This document shows, in pieces, positions 36,173 to 44,358 of a DNA stretch of 64,000 nt. This DNA comes from Pseudomonas sp. PB120 (lineage in GTDB: Bacteria > Pseudomonadota > Gammaproteobacteria > Pseudomonadales > Pseudomonadaceae). The stretch is from assembly GCF_009761815.1 (NCBI RefSeq), contig NZ_RWIN01000122.1, positions 122,205 through 186,204 on the forward strand, in the 5' to 3' direction. The notes beneath the pieces are model-generated. The model was not told the DNA's origin. It saw only the letters and a list, made by a program, of their open reading frames with translations, and ran no database searches. The translations under genes were made by a program, and so were the position numbers. Position 1 is the stretch's first letter, and every line of letters starts with the position of its first letter.

Positions 36173-38569
36173 ATGATGCGTTTTCACTGCCTGTGGGTTA
36201 TCGGCTGTTTGTGGTTTCCCTTGATGGGCTGGGCGGCTGTCGCGCCACCGGCGCACGTCGCACAATTGTCCGCAGGCCAGCAGCAATGGCTGGCACAGCA
36301 TGACGAATTGCGGGTCGGGTTGGTGTTGCAAGCGCCTTACGCCCAATACGATCGTCGCTTGCAGCGTCTGTCCGGGGTCAACGTCGAGTTGATGAAGTGG
36401 CTGGCCAGATCGCTCAAGGTCGAGCTGAGCTGGCGCAACTTTCCCGATCTTGAGCAATTGGAGGCCGCTGCACGCGACGGTGAAATCGACATCGCTCCAG
36501 GACTGACCCAAACCCCTGGGGGGCTGCGCTTGTGGCAGTTCACCGATCCGTACATGCGGGTGCCGCAACTGGTGGTCAGCGACCAGAAAAGCACCGGCGT
36601 GGTCGAGCTGGAAAAACTCGACAGCCAGACCCGTGTCGCCGTGCGCATGCCCAGCGCCATCGCCGACTACCTGCGCAGCAATTATCCGCACCTGAACCTT
36701 CAGGGCGTGCCCATCGAACGCCAGGCATTGCAGCTGTTGCTCAGCCAGCAGGCGAGTTATGCCGTCGTCGATGAGGCGCAACTGGGGCGTCTGTCCATCG
36801 AGTCGGAGTTTTCCGGGCTGCTGGTGGTCGGCGATATTGGCCTGCCGCAATTGCTGCGCGTGGCCACGCGTCGGGACTGGCCGGAACTTGCCGGCATTGT
36901 CGAAACCGCGTTGCGGGCGATCCCGGCCAAGGACCTGGAGCAACTGCACAACCAATGGCTGCAACCCAAATACCCGCGGCTGACGGAGTCCCCGGGTTTC
37001 TGGCAAAACCTCTGCCTGTTATTGCTGGTGCTGACGCTGAGCAGCATGGCCATCGTGTTCTGGCAACGGCGCCAACAGCTCAGCCTGGAGCAACGCCTGT
37101 TGGCGGCGCGGGATGACATTGCCCTGCGCGCTGCCAGCGAAGAAGCGCTGCGCCTCACTCAATTTTCCATCGATCAAAGCACGGTCGGCATCCTGTGGGT
37201 CAACTGGGACAGCCACGTTCGCTACGCCAACCGCGCCGCCGAAACCATGCTGGGTTATCCGTCGGGCGCACTCATTGAGCGGCCGCTGATCGACTTCGAA
37301 CCCGGTCTGCACATGGACCGCTGGCTGAACCTGTGGAAGCGGGCTCGCGCCAGCGAAGACGGCCCGCAAAGTTTCGAAACCAACTGTGTGCGCGCCGACG
37401 GCAGTATTTTACCCGCCGATGTTTCGTTGAGCTTTCTGCGGTTCCGCGATGGCGAATACCTGGTGGTCTACCTCAACGACGTCACCGAGCGTCGTCGTGC
37501 CCTGGCCGCCTTGCAGGAAAGCGAAGCGCGGTTGCAGGGTATCGCCGCCAACGTTCCCGGCCTGGTCTTCAGGCTGGAGCGCGCGCCGGTGACCGGGCAG
37601 ATCGACTTTGCTTACATCAGCGAAGGCAGCGAAAGCCTGACCGGGTACTCGCCGGCTACTCTGGCCCATCGCGACAAAGGCCTGCGCAGCCTCGTGCATC
37701 CGGACGACAAGGCCGGTTATCACCAGACCCAGGATCATGCGCTGGACACCGACAGCGACTGGTCCTGGCAGGGGCGGATTCTGACCCGCTCGGGCGAGCA
37801 GCGCTGGGCCGAGATCAAAGCCATCACCCGTCGGCTTGAAGACGGCGCCTACGTCTGGGACGGCATCGTCTGGGACATCAGCGAGAGCAAGCGCATCGAG
37901 CTGGAGCTGGCCAGCTCCCGGGAGCAACTGCGCGAATTGTCCGCACACCTGGAGAGCGTTCGGGAAGAGGAAAAGGCCCGCATCGCGCGGGAGGTCCACG
38001 ACGAACTGGGTCAGATGTTGACGGTGTTGAAGCTGGAAACCTCCATGTGCGAATTGGCCTATGCCCAACTCGATCCCGGATTGAACGAGCGCCTGAACAG
38101 CATGAAGCGTCTGATCGCTCAACTGTTCCAGCTGGTTCGGGATGTGGCCACGGCGTTGCGGCCACCGATTCTCGATGCCGGCATCGCGTCGGCCATCGAA
38201 TGGCAGGCCCGGCGTTTTGAAGCGCGTACGCAGATCCCGTGCCTGGTGCAGGTGCCGGACAATTTGCCGGTGCTCAGTGATGCCAAGGCGATTGGCTTGT
38301 TCCGGATCCTTCAGGAGGCGCTGACCAATGTCATGCGCCATGCCCAGGCGCATACTGTCGAACTCACGCTGACCCTCACGGGCGACGAACTGTGCCTGAC
38401 CGTCAGCGATGATGGTGTAGGGTTTGTCGCTTCTGTCGGCAGGCCGACATCGTTCGGTGTGGTCGGCATGCGCGAGCGCGTGTTGATCATGGGGGGGCAG
38501 TTGTTGCTTGAGAGTGAACCGGGGGAGGGGACGACGTTGAGTGTGCGGGTGCCTCTGGATGCAGCTTGA
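36173..38569 (+). CDS. agtS: Hybrid-sensing histidine kinase AgtS
   Basis: 798 residues. In order: signal peptide (about 1-25), type-3 solute-binding sensor domain in the periplasm (about 40-270), a membrane helix (LCLLLLVLTLSSMAIVFW), two PAS/PAC domains (about 335-450 and 455-575), a HisKA_3 dimerisation domain with phospho-acceptor His in IAREVHDELGQ, and a HATPase domain with DDGVGF and GVVGMRERVLIMGG. It is the NarL-type kinase paired with the regulator next door. In P. aeruginosa the equivalent genes (PA0600/PA0601) control uptake of 4-aminobutyrate and 5-aminovalerate. Two ATG codons (36173, 36176) are equally possible starts. Confidence 0.82.
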   Translation: MMRFHCLWVIGCLWFPLMGWAAVAPPAHVAQLSAGQQQWLAQHDELRVGLVLQAPYAQYDRRLQRLSGVNVELMKWLARSLKVELSWRNFPDLEQLEAAARDGEIDIAPGLTQTPGGLRLWQFTDPYMRVPQLVVSDQKSTGVVELEKLDSQTRVAVRMPSAIADYLRSNYPHLNLQGVPIERQALQLLLSQQASYAVVDEAQLGRLSIESEFSGLLVVGDIGLPQLLRVATRRDWPELAGIVETALRAIPAKDLEQLHNQWLQPKYPRLTESPGFWQNLCLLLLVLTLSSMAIVFWQRRQQLSLEQRLLAARDDIALRAASEEALRLTQFSIDQSTVGILWVNWDSHVRYANRAAETMLGYPSGALIERPLIDFEPGLHMDRWLNLWKRARASEDGPQSFETNCVRADGSILPADVSLSFLRFRDGEYLVVYLNDVTERRRALAALQESEARLQGIAANVPGLVFRLERAPVTGQIDFAYISEGSESLTGYSPATLAHRDKGLRSLVHPDDKAGYHQTQDHALDTDSDWSWQGRILTRSGEQRWAEIKAITRRLEDGAYVWDGIVWDISESKRIELELASSREQLRELSAHLESVREEEKARIAREVHDELGQMLTVLKLETSMCELAYAQLDPGLNERLNSMKRLIAQLFQLVRDVATALRPPILDAGIASAIEWQARRFEARTQIPCLVQVPDNLPVLSDAKAIGLFRILQEALTNVMRHAQAHTVELTLTLTGDELCLTVSDDGVGFVASVGRPTSFGVVGMRERVLIMGGQLLLESEPGEGTTLSVRVPLDAA

Positions 38570-38592
38570 TGCATTTTTGTTGATTGTACTGA

Positions 38593-38621
38593 CGCCATCG
38601 CCAGCAGGCTCGCTCCCACAG
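38593..38621 (+). repeat. Single REP unit between agtS and agtR
   Basis: GCCATCGCCAGCAGGCTCGC followed by TCCCACAG. It lies in the 99-bp space between the two co-directional genes, so an agtS-agtR transcript would carry it. Confidence 0.65.
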
Positions 38622-38668
38622 TGGAGCGCGGGTCTTGCTCACGAATGATCTTGAATCTGGAGAAGTCT

Positions 38669-39298
38669 GTGATCCGTGTACTGGTAGCCGAAGACCACAC
38701 CATCGTTCGCGAAGGCATCAAGCAGTTGATTGGCCTGGCCAAGGACTTGCTGGTGGTGGGGGAGGCGAGCAATGGCGAGCAGTTGCTCGAGACGCTGCGT
38801 CATGTGCCTTGCGAAGTGGTGTTGCTGGACATCTCCATGCCCGGGGTCAATGGCCTGGAGGCGATTCCACGGATTCGTGCGCTGAACAATCCGCCGGCGA
38901 TTCTGGTGCTGTCGATGCACGACGAAGCGCAAATGGCCGCGCGTGCCTTGAAGGTGGGGGCCGCGGGCTACGCGACCAAGGACAGCGATCCGGCGTTGCT
39001 GCTGACGGCAATCCGCAAAGTCGCGGCGGGCGGGCGCTACATCGATCCGGAACTGGCCGACCGCATGGTCTTCGAAGTCGGCCTGACCGACTCGCGGCCG
39101 CTGCATTCGTTGCTCTCGGAGCGCGAGTTCTCGGTGTTCGAACGCCTGGCCCAGGGCGCCAACGTCAACGACATCGCCCAGCAACTGGCCTTGAGCAGCA
39201 AGACCATCAGCACCCACAAGGCGCGGTTGATGCAAAAGCTCAACATCACCTCCCTGGCGGAGCTGGTGAAATACGCGATGGAACACAAACTCCTCTAA
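38669..39298 (+). CDS. agtR: NarL/FixJ-type response regulator AgtR
   Basis: 209 residues. An N-terminal receiver domain (IRVLVAEDHTIVREGIKQL, phospho-acceptor Asp in VVLLDISMPGVNG, Lys in GYATKDSD) is followed by a C-terminal LuxR-type HTH (FSVFERLAQGANVNDIAQQL, then SSKTISTHKARLMQKL). I chose GTG 38669, with GGAG about 6 nt upstream; ATG 38645 would add eight residues ahead of the normal receiver start. It is the partner of AgtS, and the likely target is the agt operon that begins 340 bp downstream. Confidence 0.85.
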   Translation: MIRVLVAEDHTIVREGIKQLIGLAKDLLVVGEASNGEQLLETLRHVPCEVVLLDISMPGVNGLEAIPRIRALNNPPAILVLSMHDEAQMAARALKVGAAGYATKDSDPALLLTAIRKVAAGGRYIDPELADRMVFEVGLTDSRPLHSLLSEREFSVFERLAQGANVNDIAQQLALSSKTISTHKARLMQKLNITSLAELVKYAMEHKLL

Positions 39299-39316
39299 GC
39301 CCCACCGCGATCAAAC

Positions 39317-39410
39317 CTGTAGGAGTGAGCCTGCTCGCGATGGCGGTGGATCAGTCACTGCACCGTCGGCTGATCGGGCGCGATCGCGAGCAGGCTTACT
39401 CCTACAGAGG
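39317..39410. repeat. Inverted REP pair (REPIN)
   Basis: Arm one CCTGTAGGAGTGAGCCTGCT (39317 onward) and arm two, ending ACTCCTACAGAGG at 39410, are near-perfect inverses about 40 bp apart. It sits right after the agtR stop and could protect the agtSR mRNA end. Confidence 0.85.
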
Positions 39411-39511
39411 GCCTGCGTTGCGGGCATATCCAATAGCGACAACCCTTTTTGCCCGTTCTTGGGGCTTGCCGCCCGGCTCCCGCAACTGGCTTGCCCAATC
39501 ACGCCATCCTT

Positions 39512-39527
39512 GTAGGGCAATCCCTAC
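39512..39527. promoter_or_regulatory. Perfect palindrome upstream of agtA, candidate AgtR operator
   Basis: GTAGGG-CAAT-CCCTAC, six-base arms with a four-base centre. This is the geometry of sites bound by NarL/FixJ-type dimers, and it lies upstream of the operon that AgtR should control. Binding is inference. Confidence 0.4.
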
Positions 39528-39573
39528 CCCCAACCTTCCATCCGGCTGAGGCGATTCTCTCCTGCGCCCCGAT

Positions 39574-39601
39574 TTGCGTGCTACCCAGCGTCCACTAGGC
39601 T
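39574..39601 (+). promoter_or_regulatory. Weak candidate promoter of agtABCD
   Basis: TTGCGT at 39574-39579 and TAGGCT at 39596-39601 with a 16-bp spacer. Both hexamers deviate from consensus, as expected for an activator-dependent promoter. The palindrome centre is about 90 bp upstream of the predicted start. Confidence 0.3.
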
Positions 39602-39619
39602 TAGTCCACAGCAGTCATC

Positions 39620-39627
39620 AACAACAA
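39620..39627 (+). promoter_or_regulatory. Hfq/Crc motif before agtA
   Basis: AACAACAA matches AAnAAnAA exactly and directly precedes the AAGG ribosome site of agtA, the position at which Hfq-Crc blocks initiation. Confidence 0.5.
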
Positions 39628-39637
39628 AGGTGTGGGT

Positions 39638-40762
39638 ATGAGCCAGGTCGATTCAAACGCAGGGGCCAGTGACATTCTGGTCAGCTTTCGTGGAGTGCAG
39701 AAAAGCTACGACGGCGAGAACCTGATCGTCAAAGACCTCAACCTGGACATTCGCAAAGGCGAATTCCTCACCTTGCTCGGGCCTTCCGGCTCCGGCAAGA
39801 CCACCAGCCTGATGATGCTCGCCGGTTTCGAAACACCGACCGCAGGCGAAATCCTGCTGGCCGGGCGTTCCATCAACAACGTGCCGCCCCACAAGCGTGA
39901 CATCGGCATGGTGTTCCAGAACTACGCGCTGTTCCCGCACATGACGGTCGCCGAGAACCTTGCGTTCCCCCTGACCGTGCGCGGCTTGAACAAGAGCGAC
40001 GTCAGCGACCGGGTCAAACGTGTCTTGAGCATGGTTCAGCTCGACACCTTCGCCCAGCGTTATCCGGGCCAACTCTCTGGCGGCCAGCAGCAACGTGTGG
40101 CCCTGGCCCGCGCCTTGGTGTTCGAGCCGCAGCTGGTGTTGATGGACGAACCGCTCGGCGCGCTCGACAAGCAACTGCGCGAACACATGCAGATGGAAAT
40201 CAAGCACCTGCACCAGCGCCTCGGTGTGACCGTGGTCTACGTGACCCACGACCAGGGTGAAGCCCTGACCATGTCTGACCGTGTGGCGGTGTTCCATCAA
40301 GGTGAAATCCAGCAGATCGCCCCGCCGCGCACTCTCTACGAAGAGCCGAAAAACACCTTCGTCGCCAACTTCATCGGCGAGAACAACCGCCTCAACGGTC
40401 GCTTGCACAGCCAGACCGGCGATCGCTGCATCGTCGAACTCGGTCGCGGTGAAAAGGTTGAAGCGCTCGCGGTCAACGTCGGCAAGACCGGCGAGCCCGT
40501 CACGCTATCGATTCGTCCGGAACGCGTGAGCCTCAACGGCTCCAGCGAGTCCTGCGTCAACCGCTTCTCAGGGAGGGTGGCGGAATTCATCTATCTGGGC
40601 GATCACGTCCGGGTTCGCCTGGAAGTCTGCGGCAAGACCGACTTCTTCGTGAAACAACCGATTGCCGAGCTTGATCCTGCGCTCGCCGTCGGCGACGTGG
40701 TACCGCTTGGCTGGCAGGTCGAGCACGTTCGCGCGCTCGACCCACTTTTAGAGGCGAACTGA
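39638..40762 (+). CDS. agtA: ABC importer ATPase AgtA (5-aminovalerate/GABA)
   Basis: 374 residues, PotA-like. Walker A GPSGSGKTT (about 49-57), signature LSGGQQQRVALARAL, Walker B LVLMDEPLGALD, switch His in VTHDQGEA and a C-terminal TOBE domain. It powers import across the inner membrane. ATG 39638 is preceded by AAAGG about 8 nt upstream; the GTG two codons earlier is less likely. Substrate comes from synteny with PAO1 agtABCD and the agtSR neighbours; a polyamine importer is the alternative. Confidence 0.82.
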   Translation: MSQVDSNAGASDILVSFRGVQKSYDGENLIVKDLNLDIRKGEFLTLLGPSGSGKTTSLMMLAGFETPTAGEILLAGRSINNVPPHKRDIGMVFQNYALFPHMTVAENLAFPLTVRGLNKSDVSDRVKRVLSMVQLDTFAQRYPGQLSGGQQQRVALARALVFEPQLVLMDEPLGALDKQLREHMQMEIKHLHQRLGVTVVYVTHDQGEALTMSDRVAVFHQGEIQQIAPPRTLYEEPKNTFVANFIGENNRLNGRLHSQTGDRCIVELGRGEKVEALAVNVGKTGEPVTLSIRPERVSLNGSSESCVNRFSGRVAEFIYLGDHVRVRLEVCGKTDFFVKQPIAELDPALAVGDVVPLGWQVEHVRALDPLLEAN

Positions 40763-40798
40763 TCGCCCCCTGCTTCAACCAACCCTGCACGTGGAGAA

Positions 40799-40806
40799 AA
40801 CAATAA
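40799..40806 (+). promoter_or_regulatory. Hfq/Crc motif at the agtB start
   Basis: AACAATAA fits AAnAAnAA and fills the space between GGAG and the agtB ATG at 40807, so binding here would block initiation. Confidence 0.5.
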
Positions 40807-41850
40807 ATGTTGAGATCCCTGAAATTCACCGCTTTGGTCATGGGCATGATCGGCGCGGCACACGCGATGGCGGCGGGCCCGGACCTGACCGTGGTGTCCT
40901 TTGGCGGGGCGAACAAGGCGGCGCAGGTCAAAGCCTTCTACGCACCGTGGGAAGCGGCAGGCAACGGCAAGATCGTGGCGGGCGAGTACAACGGCGAAAT
41001 GGCCAAGGTCAAAGCCATGGTCGACACCAAGAGCGTGTCCTGGGACCTGGTGGAAGTTGAATCGCCAGAGCTGTCCCGTGGTTGCGACGAAGACATGTTC
41101 GAACAACTCGACCCGGCACTGTTCGGCAAAACCGAAGATTACGTCAAAGGCGCTATCCAGCCTTGCGGCGTAGGTTTCTTCGTGTGGTCGACCGTGTTGG
41201 CCTACAACGCAGACAAGCTGGCTTCCGCACCGACCAGCTGGGTCGATTTCTGGGACACCAAGAAATTCCCTGGCAAGCGCGGCCTGCGTAAAGGCGCCAA
41301 GTACACCCTGGAATTCGCACTGATGGCTGACGGCGTTGCGCCGAAAGACGTCTACAAGGTGCTGGCTGGCAAGGACGGTCAGGACCGTGCGTTCAAGAAG
41401 CTTGATGAACTCAAGCCGAATATCCAGTGGTGGGAAGCCGGCGCGCAACCGCCGCAATACCTCGCTTCGGGTGACGTGGTCATGAGCTCGGCCTACAACG
41501 GCCGGATCGCTGCCGTGCAGAAAGAAAGCAACCTCAAAGTCGTGTGGAACGGCGGCATCTACGACTTCGACGCATGGGCCATTCCAAAAGGCCTGGACAA
41601 GGCACGTGCTGAAGCGGCGAAGAAATTCATCGCCTACTCGGTCATGCCGCAGCAGCAGAAGACCTACTCGGAAAACATCGCCTACGGCCCGGCCAACACC
41701 CAAGCCGTACCGTTGCTGGCCAAGGATGTCCTGAAAGACATGCCGACCACCCCGGAAAACATCGCCAACCAGGTGCAGATCGACGTCAGCTTCTGGGCTG
41801 ACAACGGCGAGCAACTGGAACAGCGCTTCAATTCCTGGGCAGCGAAGTAA
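40807..41850 (+). CDS. agtB: Periplasmic binding protein AgtB
   Basis: 347 residues, PotD/PotF-like type 2 periplasmic-binding protein. Sec signal peptide about 1-23 (cleavage AMAAG), no lipobox, then two lobes (LTVVSFGGANKAAQVKAFY at the start, YNGRIAAVQKESNLKVVWNG in the second lobe, and WAIPKGLDKARAEAAKKFI near the end). It captures the substrate for AgtCD. The next gene is 195 bp away, across a REP pair. Confidence 0.82.
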   Translation: MLRSLKFTALVMGMIGAAHAMAAGPDLTVVSFGGANKAAQVKAFYAPWEAAGNGKIVAGEYNGEMAKVKAMVDTKSVSWDLVEVESPELSRGCDEDMFEQLDPALFGKTEDYVKGAIQPCGVGFFVWSTVLAYNADKLASAPTSWVDFWDTKKFPGKRGLRKGAKYTLEFALMADGVAPKDVYKVLAGKDGQDRAFKKLDELKPNIQWWEAGAQPPQYLASGDVVMSSAYNGRIAAVQKESNLKVVWNGGIYDFDAWAIPKGLDKARAEAAKKFIAYSVMPQQQKTYSENIAYGPANTQAVPLLAKDVLKDMPTTPENIANQVQIDVSFWADNGEQLEQRFNSWAAK

Positions 41851-41883
41851 GAAGAGGGCTCGCCCTCCTGTGAGATCAGCTTT

Positions 41884-42013
41884 TGTGGCGAGGGAGCTTG
41901 CTCCCGCTTGAGTGCGCAGCACTCACAAAATTGGCAACTGGCAACAGAATTTTGGGGCTGCTCCGCAGCCCAGCGCGAGCAAGCTCGCTCGCCACACAAG
42001 CTGGCTCCCACAT
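41884..42013. repeat. REP pair inside the agt operon, between agtB and agtC
   Basis: Arm one TGTGGCGAGGGAGCTTGCTC (41884 onward) and an inverse arm GCGAGCAAGCTCGCTCGCCACA (41975-41996), followed by GCTGGCTCCCACA. An inner GGGCTGCTCCGCAGCCC hairpin lies between. Such intra-operon elements often keep upstream mRNA (binding protein) more abundant than downstream mRNA (permeases). Confidence 0.8.
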
Positions 42014-42045
42014 CATCGATTGATCAAAGATTTCCGGAGTACGCC

Positions 42046-43293
42046 ATGGCCACCGCCATTCCCCTGAACGCGGGCACTGACCCCACCTTGAAGCAGCGGC
42101 TCAAGCACGCCGAGCGGGTTAACCGCTGGAAGGCCCAGGCCTTGATCGCGCCGCTGGTGCTGTTTCTGTTGCTGGTGTTCCTGGTGCCCATCGTGGCGCT
42201 GCTCTACAAAAGCGTTGGTAACCCGGAAGTGGTCGGCGGCATGCCGCGCACCGTGGCGGCCATCGCCAGTTGGGACGGCCGAGGCCTTCCTGCTGAACCC
42301 GTCTACAAAGCGGCCAGCGAAGACCTCGCTGAAGCGCGCAAGAATCAGACCCTGGGCGACCTGTCCAAGCGCTTGAACATGGAGTTGGCCGGCTACCGCA
42401 GCCTGCTGACCAAAACCGCCCGCGCCTTGCCGTTCGCCACTGAACCGGCCTCTTATAAAGAAGCGCTGGAAGGGCTCGACGAGCGCTGGGGTGACCCGGC
42501 CTATTGGCAAGCCGTTCGCCGCAACACCAGCAACATCACGCCTTACTACCTGCTGGCGGCGGTCGATCACCGGATCGACGACCTCGGCGAACTGGCCCCG
42601 GCCACACCGGATCAGGCGATCTATCTCGACATCTTCGCCCGGACTTTCTGGATGGGCCTGATCATCACCGGGATCTGCCTGTTGCTGGCCTACCCGCTGG
42701 CCTACCTGCTGGCGAACCTGCCGTCACGCCAAAGCAACCTGCTGATGATTCTGGTGCTGCTGCCCTTCTGGACCTCAATCCTGGTGCGGGTCGCCGCGTG
42801 GATCGTGCTGCTGCAATCGGGCGGCTTGATCAACAGTGGCCTGATGGCCATGGGCATCATCGATAAGCCGCTGGAGCTGGTGTTCAACCGCACCGGGGTC
42901 TACATCTCCATGGTGCACATCCTGCTGCCGTTCATGATCCTGCCAATCTACAGCGTGATGAAAGGCATCTCGCCAACCTACATGCGTGCAGCGATTTCCC
43001 TCGGTTGCCACCCGTTCGCGAGCTTCTGGCGCGTGTACTTCCCGCAGACCTACGCCGGTGTCGGCGCCGGTTGCCTGCTGGTGTTCATCCTCGCGATTGG
43101 CTACTACATCACCCCGGCCTTGCTGGGCAGCCCGAACGATCAGATGGTCAGTTATTTCGTCGCTTTCTACACCAACACCAGCATCAACTGGGGTATGGCG
43201 ACCGCACTCGGTGGGTTGCTGCTGTTGGCGACCGTGGTGCTTTACCTGATTTACAGCTGGCTGGTGGGCGCCAGTCGCCTGCGCCTGAGCTAA
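42046..43293 (+). CDS. agtC: ABC importer permease AgtC
   Basis: 415 residues, PotB-like but longer than usual. TM1 spans about 32-54, then a hydrophilic stretch to about 195 that ordinary PotB proteins lack, then the permease core with FWMGLIITGICLLLAYPLAY and the EAA-type loop ISPTYMRAAISLGCHPFASF. ATG 42046 follows CCGGAG; an upstream open frame across the REP pair is not coding. Pairs with AgtD, 12 bp downstream. Confidence 0.85.
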   Translation: MATAIPLNAGTDPTLKQRLKHAERVNRWKAQALIAPLVLFLLLVFLVPIVALLYKSVGNPEVVGGMPRTVAAIASWDGRGLPAEPVYKAASEDLAEARKNQTLGDLSKRLNMELAGYRSLLTKTARALPFATEPASYKEALEGLDERWGDPAYWQAVRRNTSNITPYYLLAAVDHRIDDLGELAPATPDQAIYLDIFARTFWMGLIITGICLLLAYPLAYLLANLPSRQSNLLMILVLLPFWTSILVRVAAWIVLLQSGGLINSGLMAMGIIDKPLELVFNRTGVYISMVHILLPFMILPIYSVMKGISPTYMRAAISLGCHPFASFWRVYFPQTYAGVGAGCLLVFILAIGYYITPALLGSPNDQMVSYFVAFYTNTSINWGMATALGGLLLLATVVLYLIYSWLVGASRLRLS

Positions 43294-43305
43294 GGGGAGA
43301 ATGAA

Positions 43306-44130
43306 ATGCTGAGTCCTTATATGTCTCCCGTTGAACGGGTGTGGTTCTACAGTTTGCGGATTCTCTGCGGCCTGGTTCTGTTGTTCCTGATTCTGCCGGT
43401 ACTGGTGATCATTCCGCTGTCGTTCAACTCGGGCAGCTTCCTGGTCTACCCGCTGCAAGGTTTCTCGCTGCACTGGTATCAGGACTTCTTCGCCTCGGCC
43501 GAGTGGATGCGCTCTCTGAAGAACAGCATCATCGTCGCCCCGGCCGCCACCGTGCTGGCCATGGTGTTCGGTACGCTGGCGGCGATCGGCCTGACGCGGG
43601 GCGACTTCCCGGGCAAGGCGCTGGTGATGGCGCTGGTGATTTCGCCGATGGTGGTGCCGGTGGTGATTATCGGTGTGGCGAGCTATCTGTTTTTCGCCCC
43701 GCTGGGCCTGGGCAACAGCTTCTTCTCGCTGATCGTGGTGCACGCGGTGTTGGGTGTGCCGTTTGTGATCATCACCGTGTCGGCGACGTTGCAGGGTTTT
43801 AACCACAACCTTGTGCGTGCTGCTGCGAGCCTGGGTGCTTCGCCACTGGTGGCTTTCCGTCGTGTGACCTTGCCATTGATTGCGCCGGGTGTGATTTCCG
43901 GGGCGCTGTTCGCCTTCGCCACCTCGTTCGATGAAGTGGTGGTGACGCTGTTCCTTGCCGGTCCTGAACAAGCGACCTTGCCCCGGCAGATGTTCAGCGG
44001 CATCCGCGAAAACCTCAGCCCGACGATTGCCGCTGCCGCGACGCTGCTGATTGCCTTCTCGGTGATCCTGCTGCTGACCCTGGAATGGCTACGTGGCCGA
44101 AGCGAAAAACTGCGTACCGCACAGGTCTAA
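43306..44130 (+). CDS. agtD: ABC importer permease AgtD
   Basis: 274 residues, PotC-like with six predicted helices. The EAA loop reads HNLVRAAASLGASPLVAFRR, contacting AgtA. GGGGAG precedes ATG 43306. A REP pair follows the stop and likely marks the transcript end. Confidence 0.87.
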   Translation: MLSPYMSPVERVWFYSLRILCGLVLLFLILPVLVIIPLSFNSGSFLVYPLQGFSLHWYQDFFASAEWMRSLKNSIIVAPAATVLAMVFGTLAAIGLTRGDFPGKALVMALVISPMVVPVVIIGVASYLFFAPLGLGNSFFSLIVVHAVLGVPFVIITVSATLQGFNHNLVRAAASLGASPLVAFRRVTLPLIAPGVISGALFAFATSFDEVVVTLFLAGPEQATLPRQMFSGIRENLSPTIAAAATLLIAFSVILLLTLEWLRGRSEKLRTAQV

Positions 44131-44145
44131 AACCGCAGAGACCCA

Positions 44146-44249
44146 CTGTAGGAGCGAGCTTGCTCGCGATGGACGTCAACGATGACACGGGGATTCTGAA
44201 TCACCGTGTCGTCCTCAGGTTCATCGCGAGCGAGCTCGCTCCTACAGGG
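44146..44249. repeat. Inverted REP pair after agtD
   Basis: Arms CTGTAGGAGCGAGCTTGCTC (44146 onward) and ATCGCGAGCGAGCTCGCTCC (44223 onward), with an inner GACACGG...CCGTGTC stem. It follows the last agt gene. Confidence 0.85.
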
Positions 44250-44358
44250 GTTTTGTGTCGCTTTCGGGGTTGATGGTCATTCACCGCCTGAATAGCAGAC
44301 AAACCCCAATCCCCAGCTACTATTGTGCCCAGCTCCCCATCTATAAGAGGCTGCGCAC

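Larger units (their letters stand above)
39299..39637. other. 339-bp regulatory region between agtR and agtA
   Basis: Contains an inverted REP pair (39317-39410), a GTAGGG-CAAT-CCCTAC palindrome (39512-39527), a weak promoter (39574-39601) and a CA motif (39620-39627). No gene is seen. The spacing suggests that agtA has its own promoter rather than relying on agtSR read-through. Confidence 0.55.

Noticed and set aside
41908..42045. N-terminal extension of agtC across the REP pair
   Set aside because: Reads through a repeat; ATG 42046 has CCGGAG and begins a normal permease.
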